NCBI GenBank assembly: GCA_947179485.1
Contig: OX359246.1
Coordinates: 25,854,001 to 25,918,000, forward strand
Source: Allacma fusca
Taxonomy: Eukaryota; Arthropoda; Collembola; Symphypleona; Sminthuridae
Reading direction: 5' to 3'
DNA: 64,000 nucleotides
Shown here: positions 45,401-55,100 of the stretch, piece by piece
Numbering within the stretch: position 1 is the stretch's first letter
How the letters are laid out: each line of letters opens with the position of its first letter
Program-made: the position numbers and the translations under genes
Notes under the pieces: model-generated
What the model was told of the DNA's origin: nothing
Seen by the model: only the letters and a program-made list of their open reading frames with translations
The model's database searches: none

Positions 45401-48400
45401 TACTCATTTAGGCACGGTAGCCCGACCTACTCCAAGACCAAGTGAAGCTACAAGCAGATTATACGTTAACACAGAATTCAACGACGACGACGACGTCGAC
45501 TTCGTATCACAACGGGTATATCAGTCACCCGGAGGAAGAATTTACACTCACCCACCAGTCCATGCTTTACACGCATCAGCGTTGACAATCAATACAGTAG
45601 ATCTGAGAGGATTCGTACGGGCCGGACAGATCATCCGAGAACAGCGACCATCAGAAACAGTGGTGAGAACCATCAGAAACATCGACGGTACCTACTACCA
45701 GGCATTTAACAACCGAGAAAGATTTACAGTATACCAATCCCCAGGAGGGACACTGTACAACAGCTTACCTTTAGGTCGAGCAGGCATTTTTCGCCACATT
45801 CTGAGGGGACGTGACCTGGTAACCAGGACATCTAACAACGATAGGACCCTCATAGAAGGAGGAGAGCTGGTAACAGTCATAAACACCAGCCAACCTGAAA
45901 ATACGTCAAGTAGCAACAGGTCGTACACCCAAGGGGAAACACTAAGGTCACCCGTGGTACCGCCAGCGACAGCAACGCAACCTGCAACAACTATTGCGAC
46001 ACCACCCAGGCCCAGGGAAAGATCAGTAAATAGATCAATCAACCTCTCAACAACTACTACGACAACAGCAACCACCACGCGACCAACACCAACAGTAGTA
46101 AGGCCAACAACGACATCTCAAACCACGTCGACAGGTCAAGCAGGACCAAGTTGGGTTGACGACCCACGGTACAGCGTAAACACCTGGATTGGACCAAGTG
46201 GTAGAATTTACCTCGACGAGAACGACGCAACAGAAAGAAATCTCGTTCGCAGTCAGGCAACCGTACGCCAGGTAACACATTTGTGCCGAGTCAACGACAG
46301 GCGCAGAGCGAGAGAAGCAGCACATGAAGCAACTTGGACAGGTCAGGTGAGACGATTAATTTATTTCAATAGGGAAGACGACCTTATCCAACGAAATTTC
46401 ATACCAGCAATTGATGCTAACTTCGAAGCTGTAGCAGCTACAAGAACAGAATACGAAGAAATCATCTCGAGTGACGACCCACCAATAGCATTCCGACGAT
46501 TAATAATTAGAAGGTCAGAAGACCCAGACCAAGTTACCAGCTACATTGCTAGGAACTACAGACTTTACCATCGACACATCAACTTACCCAACGGAATACA
46601 CCGTCAAAGAATACCCGTAGCATTTTTTACAGGGTTAATAGATGAACACGACCATCAAGAGGCTCTGACCAGGTTGCTATACAATCCAGAAATAGAAGTT
46701 CTAGCCGAAACCTCTAGCGAAGAGGAGGAAGAGCAGGTACAAGAAAGGGAAAGCTCACGACCAACTCCACAAAGGGAAAACGAGAATCACAGGAGCAACA
46801 ACTCCGAAGTACACGAAGACGACTTCAGAATCGCGATAGATATCGAAGACTACGTCATACAAGCAGTTCCCGGCGAATTTGCTTTACAAATATCCGCCGA
46901 AGAACTTCAAGAAGCAACACAAAGAGCAGCCGAAAGGGCAGTAAATCCCGAAGGAGAAATTCAACTGGTAGATGAAGGCGGAATAGTACATTTCTTCCCA
47001 AGATTACAACTACAGGATCTTAATCCAGAATACCAGATAGTAATTACCAAGGATCGAAATAACAGAAAAAGACCACCTTTACGTGCACGTCGCCAGATAG
47101 GTAACAATAACCCACGACCACCAGGCCCAGGACCAAGTGGAGCAGGTCAAGGTAACCCACGTGCACCACGAAATAGCAACAACGGAAGTAACCCACGAGC
47201 ACCTCAACAAGGAGAAAATCCAGAACAGAGAGGAGTCAGAGGAGGTCGCCACATAGGAGGTAGAAGGAGAGCGAGAGACGAGCCTGGAGATTCAGGAGGC
47301 GACTCATCATCCAGCTCCAGCAGCGACGACTCAGACCAGAACAACCGCAACAACCGCGAAAATTTTTACGACCAACGACACGGACAACTAGTCCGCCGAA
47401 ACAATCTAGTCAACCAGTTGAACATCAACATCATCAACCCTTACATACCACCAAATCAACACAGGGTCATACACATCGAAGAGATACCAGTTGAACGACC
47501 ACCTGTAAGAAGGTATTTAGACGACGAGATGTCAACATTCATGTTTCCCAAGGTAGAGTTCAACCCGGGCGAAGATGACCCCGAAACAGCATTCGCAACA
47601 GCAGAACTCCAGACCAACAGATTTGGAGGAGACACGATAGAGACACGCATGCAATACGTCCAACTGATTTTCAGTCCAACGGTACGAGATTGGATCAGAA
47701 ATTGGATAGCAGAGCGAAGATTAGTGGAGCTCAGACCATGGGCAAATGTCAATTGGAATGACTTCAAGGAAGAATTTTTGCTAAGATACGCAATCACGGA
47801 CCCTATGATCCGTACTCTCATGGAAAGGCGTAAGATGCTACAGGATGAAGACCCATGTGCGTACATAGATGCAAAGCTAGCATTGATTAACAGAATTGAC
47901 AGACACCTTCCAGAGGCAGAAAAGATCCGTCTAATCCGAGCAGGATTAACACCCGAATACGTGGTGGCATGCCGAGGTTGGGAAGCAGACAACGTACCCG
48001 ACTTCATCTATAGCATCAAGAAATACCACGAGGATCGCAAGACAGATGGAGCAGAATCCATAGAGACAAGATTTGCAAAAGTTCAACAAATGTTGGAACA
48101 ATTAACCACAGGTATGAAGGCAGTACCAATGGAGACAGAGATAATCAAAGTAGCAGCCATACGGGAACAGCCGGAGTTCAAGAGACCAGAGCCACGCAAC
48201 AATGACCAACGCGGACGAAATTCAGGTCAAGGAAATTACAACAACTCCCGCAACAACAGCCCAGGCTACGAGAACAACAACAACTATGGAAATCGGAGTC
48301 GTAATGACAACAGGGATTACCGATACCAATCACCAAATAGGGACCGAGGAAATTTCAACAATAACAGACAGCGATCATCTACACCAGACAGATCATACAA

Positions 48401-49151
48401 TAACCAGGATAGAGGAAGACCTCAGTACAGGAACGACGGATACTACCAAGGAGGTCAAAACTATCCCCCGAGGAACCAAAACTTCAACTCAGGTAGAAGC
48501 CCAAACAGAGGTTTCAATAACAACAACTTTAACAACCAGGGCAACACCCCGTGGAACGGACAAATGATGGATCCAAACTACAACCAAACCTACAATGGGT
48601 TTAGTAACCAAGGATTTTACCCAAACCAAGGCTTTACACAACCACAAGGCTTCATTCCAAATCAAGGATACCAGCAAAATCCAAATTTTGGACCACCACA
48701 AGGTTTTGGACCACCTCAAGGGTTCATACCACCTCAACAATTTGCACCACAACAGAGTTACGGATCAACACCAATGACCACCTACAACAGCCAAGCTCCA
48801 AAAGCAATCCAGAACAATCAAGGAAACTTCCAACAGCCAAATTACCAACAGAGCTATCGACAGGGAAGTCAACAACAATACCAGGGCAACAACAATGGCA
48901 ATAGAAGCCGGAGCAACTCAAGAGACCGAAACCATCAGAGTGTCGACAGAGCAAGCACATGGGATGGACACCCTGAATACCCAGAGCAGGCACAACCCGT
49001 ACCAGGCCAACTAGCATTGGAACCAGCACAAGGGGAGCCAGTATGCTTTGGATGCGGAAACCCAGGGCACATGAAAAGAAATTGCCCGAACAGACGCTCC
49101 CAAAGCCCATATCCGTCGGAAAACTCCCGGAGGGGGACGCACCCCCAATAA
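42408..49151 (+). CDS. Giant element ORF1: gag with about 1,700-aa N-terminal extension
   Basis: 2,247 aa from the ATG two bases after an acceptor-like CAG. Residues 1-430 are low-complexity Ser/Thr/Pro/Gln. About 435-570 look globular (a GHWIEVYHRLAHH stretch). Three modules share the pattern Y/W-x-x-P-G/S-G-R/T-I/L-Y at about 1036, 1108 and 1260. A Ty3/Gypsy capsid-type region follows at about 1700-1905 (TVRDWIRNWIAER, WNDFKEEFLLRYA, AEKIRLIRAGLTPEYV), then an Asn/Gln/Arg/Gly-rich, prion-like stretch with QGF-x-P repeats. A CX2CX4HX4C zinc knuckle (CFGCGNPGHMKRNC) lies at 2213-2226. Ordinary gags are about 300-600 aa. It likely forms the particle and binds RNA; the extension's role is unknown. 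It overlaps ORF2 by 109 nt. Confidence 0.9.
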   Translation: MDSKRKQQPSQRKSTPAPSTTSRRTTRSTGPVPDNEESLEVAMAKAKLERKMAKAKAKAARESGDSTTSSTSSVSEKSVYRTPATSAHSPRDSQAMGYRESPDNKDEDDVFLDSVTSPHSGSAVSPKGTPTQQKGPLSRPSPNQSTGPSSTRTRLVFEDSMENTGTVIRSTIGESEQASGTHSGPTISGTPSGRKTHVSPTQLELRDQPPVPPVDPEGQGEVIGEFMRNAAGQPIYVSKDANPVIKEMLAQFNEPESRPTSSAATSSFEIITDPESSHTSFEKIEQQASTSADGQDITSPNNADVNGTIRPVDQEEIAQPTIAQPQPDADKEDKEVLNNNTTGQIAPHVDHQQVATTSAGSQQGNQTKGSTESERDHTTAQPKVQQLPSKITPAFSNRSDTVRQRTFSQVSEASVQEDLITEQIPQIVPVSNEVNLVQTNLTQLRIHTGVEIPEGCFEELTRSEGLQRNLNENFLIVTELEGHWIEVYHRLAHHTYTGTVQWTHFFIRIAEIIHRRNYNRLPTWDETEELRRRALTHSRNVRENIIIPTELIRNLLERHVLSFGSRTRHQGGQIFFNDQPRYTTVTYARRHTSIQGHRRRTRAYSSSEERSGSDQDTNNNETGERRVVDPNGTDILSRHLRYDSRHPPFSRNPITGLLEPASRATVRPTDIYDRPEFEHDAVYQGLRRTDLIDPILPHEEVRTPQRPKFARNYIDLNSQPITQPLTGPTGKPISLSRKIRKGPPRTSRNNQTTTSSSTREPSTADIAVAEEIRKKFSEGRPTITQLNKVKSLSLTSPRANSGTDSDDQVNPTTRTPSFGKTPRRTYRIPTSQSNDFNSSLTSRRPVHNQPTTSSNSGEQARPTSSELPHNNLTRPSRDTCSRPSNSKTNSTTPKTHTGVKTSTPTTIRDPTTKTGATPRSGNSCRNTPGTAEQRFTQYPDVTQDITLQENPVQLTPVTQEHQRATETTPRNQPTQPNLRFRNQTIRDELETPTEETPSTHLGTVARPTPRPSEATSRLYVNTEFNDDDDVDFVSQRVYQSPGGRIYTHPPVHALHASALTINTVDLRGFVRAGQIIREQRPSETVVRTIRNIDGTYYQAFNNRERFTVYQSPGGTLYNSLPLGRAGIFRHILRGRDLVTRTSNNDRTLIEGGELVTVINTSQPENTSSSNRSYTQGETLRSPVVPPATATQPATTIATPPRPRERSVNRSINLSTTTTTTATTTRPTPTVVRPTTTSQTTSTGQAGPSWVDDPRYSVNTWIGPSGRIYLDENDATERNLVRSQATVRQVTHLCRVNDRRRAREAAHEATWTGQVRRLIYFNREDDLIQRNFIPAIDANFEAVAATRTEYEEIISSDDPPIAFRRLIIRRSEDPDQVTSYIARNYRLYHRHINLPNGIHRQRIPVAFFTGLIDEHDHQEALTRLLYNPEIEVLAETSSEEEEEQVQERESSRPTPQRENENHRSNNSEVHEDDFRIAIDIEDYVIQAVPGEFALQISAEELQEATQRAAERAVNPEGEIQLVDEGGIVHFFPRLQLQDLNPEYQIVITKDRNNRKRPPLRARRQIGNNNPRPPGPGPSGAGQGNPRAPRNSNNGSNPRAPQQGENPEQRGVRGGRHIGGRRRARDEPGDSGGDSSSSSSSDDSDQNNRNNRENFYDQRHGQLVRRNNLVNQLNINIINPYIPPNQHRVIHIEEIPVERPPVRRYLDDEMSTFMFPKVEFNPGEDDPETAFATAELQTNRFGGDTIETRMQYVQLIFSPTVRDWIRNWIAERRLVELRPWANVNWNDFKEEFLLRYAITDPMIRTLMERRKMLQDEDPCAYIDAKLALINRIDRHLPEAEKIRLIRAGLTPEYVVACRGWEADNVPDFIYSIKKYHEDRKTDGAESIETRFAKVQQMLEQLTTGMKAVPMETEIIKVAAIREQPEFKRPEPRNNDQRGRNSGQGNYNNSRNNSPGYENNNNYGNRSRNDNRDYRYQSPNRDRGNFNNNRQRSSTPDRSYNNQDRGRPQYRNDGYYQGGQNYPPRNQNFNSGRSPNRGFNNNNFNNQGNTPWNGQMMDPNYNQTYNGFSNQGFYPNQGFTQPQGFIPNQGYQQNPNFGPPQGFGPPQGFIPPQQFAPQQSYGSTPMTTYNSQAPKAIQNNQGNFQQPNYQQSYRQGSQQQYQGNNNGNRSRSNSRDRNHQSVDRASTWDGHPEYPEQAQPVPGQLALEPAQGEPVCFGCGNPGHMKRNCPNRRSQSPYPSENSRRGTHPQ

Positions 49152-52100
49152 TCGGAGACATTCAAGAAAGAATAAATGCAATGATAACGAGACAAGCAGG
49201 GATGGAGACGGAGGAAGAAGGCGAGTTAGAGATAGTAGACATTAACCCATGTCGTATAGCAAAAGGTAATAAGTCAACACTACAAGTACAAATCTGCAGT
49301 ATGGTAATACCAACATTACTAGATTCAGGAGCCACCAGGTCATGCATCCAACGAAACTTACTGCCAGACTGCGCGGAAATCAAAGAAGTGCCAAGCACAT
49401 TAAGAGTTTCAGTTGCTAATACAGAATTGGTTAAACCCATTTGTTTAACAAGATTCACTATGATGATTGAAGGCGTTCAACTCCTATTCAAAGGTCTAGT
49501 TATGGAAGCACTGGAGCCAAAAATGATTATTGGAGAAGACCTGATGACGAAATACGGAATAACACTAGATTTCAAAAATTTAGAAATTCGGAGTGACAGA
49601 TTCCGGACAGTGCCAATGGGCAGAGACACTCACCTCTACATAGGGGAAAGAAAGGCTGACACGGAAGTAGTCAGATCTGTTTTTGCATTCAATGTAGCAA
49701 AACGACCAGCGAAATCTATATGCAGGACTAAGGAAACAGTCACAATCCCAGCATACGGACACTTCAAGATACCGATCTACGTGTCAAAAAGGATTACACG
49801 GGATTTTTATTTACAACCATCAGAGAAATTATATAGCAGCAAGCGAATTTTAGTCGCAGCAGGAGTAGTACCAAGGGAGGAACCCTTTGCGTACGTATTT
49901 AATCCGGCACCATGTCCTCAAACAATGTACGAAAAGACAGCTATAGGTCATGCGGAAGAAAGTTTTGACCTCATCAAGATTAAGCGTAACCAGCTCCGTG
50001 ATGCCAGCAAAAGGCTCACACAGGAACAGCTGGACTGCTTTGACATCTTTATAGGACTAGAAGAGATAGCACGAAGCAGGTATCGAGCACTTCTAACACG
50101 ATACCCGGAATGCTTCGCATTCAGCAAGGCTGACTTAAAAGAGCCAGCATGGGTCGATCCCATCAGAATCCATACAGGTAACAATCCACCTGTGCAAGCA
50201 AAACCCTTCCCATGCTCTCCAGTAGAGCGACAAAAAGTAAGGGAGGAGGTTCAGAAGATGTTGGACGCGGACATCATAAAGGAAGTCAACGGACCCTACA
50301 GTAGTCCATTATTTTTAATCAAGAAGAAGGACGGAACCTTCAGATCAGTCGTAGATTATAGAGCATTAAACAAGACAATTGAAGATCAAGTTTACCCTCT
50401 AGCAAGAATTGATGACATATTGATGCAATTTGGAAAATCTGCAATGTTTGACACCCTTGATATGGAGTCAGGATTTTTCCAGCTATTAATTCACGAGGAT
50501 GACCAAGTCATCACCTCATTCATCACACAGGATGGACTCTATGCATTCAAAAGACTACCAATGGGAGTAAAAATTGCACCATCAGCATTCCAGAAAGCAG
50601 CAGACCAGATGCTAGGCTCACTCAAGTTTAGAGGAGCAATGGTTTATCTGGATGACGTAATTTCATATGGAATAAATTTATTTGACAAATTGGCATCTCT
50701 AGAAGAGCTTTTCCTGAGGGCCAGCAATAAAAATTTCAAGTTCAAACCCACAAAATGTAAATTTGGATTTGATGAAGTTATCGTATTGGGATTCAAGGTA
50801 TCCAGAGGAGGTACAAGCCCAGACCCAGCCAAGGTAGAGGCAATACGACATGTAACAGTACCAAAGTCAGAAACAGAGGCAAGAAGATTCTTCGGAATTT
50901 GCAGTTTCTACAGGAAGTACATTAAAGATTTTGCCAAGATTGCAAATCCCATCTCACAGTCGTGGTTGGGAAGCAAAGGAAAATCCGAAGGTCAAAAGAG
51001 AATCAGATGTTTTCAATGGAGCTCAGACGCGACCGTAGCATTTAATGTATTGAAGAGCAAGTTAATGACTCATCCAGTACTAAAACACTTTAATCCCGAA
51101 TTAGATTGTATACTTCACACAGATGCTTCAATCGCAGGATTCGGATGCTGTGTATTACAGGATGAGGACGGTGAACACCCAATAGCATACGCTTCAAGAA
51201 CACTAATAGCGTCAGAAAAGAACTATTCTGTTACAGAATTGGAGTTAGGAGCAGTAGTATTCGCCGTGCGAAAATTCAGACAATATCTTTATTTAAGAAA
51301 GTTTCAAATTCGCAGCGATCATCTCGCATTATGTTACCTCAAAGCACAAAAAGATCCAAACCACAGGATAAGCAAATTTGTGAACAAATTACAAGAATTT
51401 GACTTCACCATCACATACAAAAAAGGATCATTACATCTAGATGCGGACTTCTTATCAAGGGCACCATTACCTTACACGAAGGAAGATCTCGCAGATGTAG
51501 ATGACCACGTAATTGATTTTGAACCAGATCCCATACGAGATCATAAAATGATTACAAAAGAAATTGCAGAAATCCCAAAACCACTTCAGGAAATGACTGA
51601 ATTACACGAAGGTACAGCCAGCATGAAAACATGGGAGGAAGAGGAAGATGAAAGATTCTGGACGGACGAGAGTAGCCAATCCCCAGAAGAAGAGACGGAT
51701 GAGGAAGAGAAGCCTCGCTACAACAATCCTTGGTCGGGAAGGCTCAAAGGACAGCCTCGGAGAATAACAAAACCACGATCCGAATTTTTGGTACATAACC
51801 CCGAATTGGAAGAAAAGGATTGGGAAAGCCATGCTTCACGCGTGGAAGACCGAGTAAGCCAAATTACACTCGGCACGTCCACGCGCAAAGAATGGAAACT
51901 ATCCGTCGACGAAATAATCACAATTCATCGATTCCGGCCAGACGACCCTGAGGAAAGGGAAGACTGCTGGAAATTCACAAATGAATACATCTACGAGGAA
52001 AACCTCAGAAAAATTGCAGAAATTGAATTACATAATGCAGGCATTGATAAACTAGATTTAGAAGAAATTTCAAACCCATCACAGGCAACTAATACCAAAA

Positions 52101-55100
52101 AGGATGAAGCAGAAAACATAGAAGTTATAACTGAGAAAGGAGATGGGACAAAACAGTCTCACGCTCCACCCACAATTACAATTCCAACGTCATCACAATG
52201 CGCTGGGGAGGAAAACATGGACCAAATGACATCAGAACCCCTGGAGAAAATAAACTTTGACGACCATAAGAGGACAAAATCAACAACAATGGAAGGACCA
52301 GTTGAGGCTACACAAGCAAGGCAACTGACCACCACCAGTGTCATGAATCCGGACTCGGATGAACAGATGATAAAGAAACCGACAATTATGGAAGGACCAG
52401 TTGATGCTACTCAAGCCAGGCAACAGACCCTTACCATAGTAGTAGGCTCCAAGTCAGACCAAATTCCAGAAAATAAAATACAGGACGAGACAATAATGGA
52501 AATAGCAAACGAGGGAAGCAAGAGGGTTGCTGTCAACAAAAACACAACAGTAAACCACCCAGCTACCCGGTATGCCATCCCCGAGGAAATTCCGGAGAAC
52601 AGCCCAAAGAAGAATGAGGGACACGCCCAGAAGGAACCGATCCGGTCAACACTGGAAGGAAAAGACAGTGCGACGGAATCCATTCCGTCCGGAAATGACC
52701 CCACGACCAAAGATGACCAATTCAGATTCGAGGAGACATGGACGAATTCCAGGCCAGTCAGCAAACTCGAGCAGGACATCAAAGTGGAAAGAATTTTTCA
52801 ATTATCAACATCGACTGCACTATCTACGGAAGAAATCGCTTCGGTAGGTAGAACAGAAGATGTACATAATCCGAAAACAAATACTGATGATCAAGTTGAA
52901 GCCAGGAAGATTTCGGAAGACATCAAGACCTGGATGAAGATGATCCAACAAAGGTCCGCACTTTGGTACTCGGAAGAAAAACAAATACCTGCAAGTACAC
53001 AAAGGTACGCACCCATACAGAATCCAGAGGAAGAATTATCTCTACTAGCCAATTCAGGCCGAGAATTACGACAAGAAATCCGGGAAGGTGAAATTAAATT
53101 CACAAACGGAAGAATATGGAAATGTCAGCAGCTGAAGGTGCCCGGCAATGTAGCAGGTAAAGATACGCTACACACACCGAACGACTTTCACGCTGACCAT
53201 CCGACAAGAAGTGAAGATGAAGAGAGCAAAGGCACAGCCAAGGCTCCAGTCATAAAGTCACTTGTAGTGGCATATGCACTACAGGGGTGTGAAGTGACAG
53301 AGGAGAATCAGTCTACACACACGCCTGTGTGTAGGACATTGGAAGAAGAAAAACAAGTAACGCTATTGAATGAACACAATCTCAAGGAGATGCAAAAGGA
53401 TGACCCCGACTGCCTTCTCATTTTGGAAAAGATAAAACAGCTTCATAAACTTAATTGGAGGGAGCAAGAAAAGTACCGCAAGTATATATTAGACGAGGAA
53501 GGCATCCTGATAGTAATACATAAGGAGGGACGGAAATTATACGTGCCCAGGGTACTGAGAAATTTTTTACTATCCAAAGCCCATGACGGCATTTTATGTG
53601 GAGGTCATCTAGGATTTCAGAAAACCTTACACAGACTCAACAAGTCATATTTTTGGAAGAAGATGAATGTCTCAATTGCTAAATATGTAATGTCATGTGA
53701 GAGCTGTCAAGCAGCAAAATCCATGAGAATGAAACCAGCAGGACTTTTACACCCTATAAGGATAGAAAATGTAGGAGATGCACTATGCATTGATCTCATA
53801 GGGCCCATACAGATCAGTGTAAAAGGCAACAAATACATAATCATTGCCCAGGACTACGTGTCAAAATATGTGATAGCCGAAGCTATTCCAGATAAAACTG
53901 CGGAACGAATCGCAGAGTTTTTGCTGCATAAGGTAGTTCTCAAGTATGGACTGTTTAAAAACTTGCTGAGCGACGGAGGATCCGAATTCAGAGCGGAAAT
54001 AACTCAAGCATTACTTAAGCAATTAGGCATGACCCATTCCACTTCGACAGCATTAAGACATAATAGTGTAGGACAGATTGAAAGGATGGTACAAACTATA
54101 AGCACTATGCTGAGTCATTACACACAAGAAGACCAAGCTTTATGGTGTACTTGTTTACCGTTTTTAATAAATGCTTACAATTGCAGTCACCATGACGTGA
54201 CCAAAGAAACTCCTTATTTTATGATGTTTAGGCGACAACCCGTATATGATTTCAACTTACAGCTTTGTTTAAACAGTATCGACACTAATTTCATGAGTGC
54301 TGAGGAAGCAAAAATTAGACTGGACAAAGCTTTGGAAAAGATAAGGGAAAGACAGGAATATAGTAAGGAGTGGTACGACCGCAAGAGAAGGTTAGTAAAA
54401 TTTAAAATCGGAGAGACAGTCAGAGTATTCACGCCAACAAGAATAGTCGGAAAGAGTGAACGTTTCTTACACCCATACAAGGGACCTTTTGTTATCATTG
54501 AAGTTTTAGCCAAGGATAATTATATCATCCAGGACTTAAGGAACTCAAAGAAAAGACAAAAGGTTCACGTAGAAAGGTTGAAAAAGTGCCTCCAGCGAGG
54601 AGACATTGAGGACGAATTTAGCTACGACTTAGACTCAGATGTAATTGAATTAGTCACCAAAAGAAATTGGAACAAAGTGCCAGAATTTTCAAGCAGTAAG
54701 CCACGGTCAATTCTGAGAAATTCGACCACAGTAGACAGCAGTGAGAAGTCAAGCAAAAAGGTGACTTTTAAAGTGCCACCGCCCAGCACAACAGCAGGAA
54801 CTGGAGATTTTTCATCCGAAAGATACTCACACAGTTCAAATATTCCACCCCGGAGAGGAAGACAAGCCAGAGAGTTTTCAACCGAAAGCTACTCAGATTC
54901 GCAAATCACCCCGATCCCAGAGAAGAAAAGGCCCAGAGGATTTTCACAGCCGGAAAGTCTCTCAAAAGGTCAGGAAAACTCGCAAGGTTCGGAAGCAAGC
55001 AACAGTAACCAACGACATAGAGAGTTCTCAGCCGAGAGCTACTCAAAGTCAAAGGGTACCATACCAGTGGACGACGCTAGACCCGGAGGATTCAGAGGAG

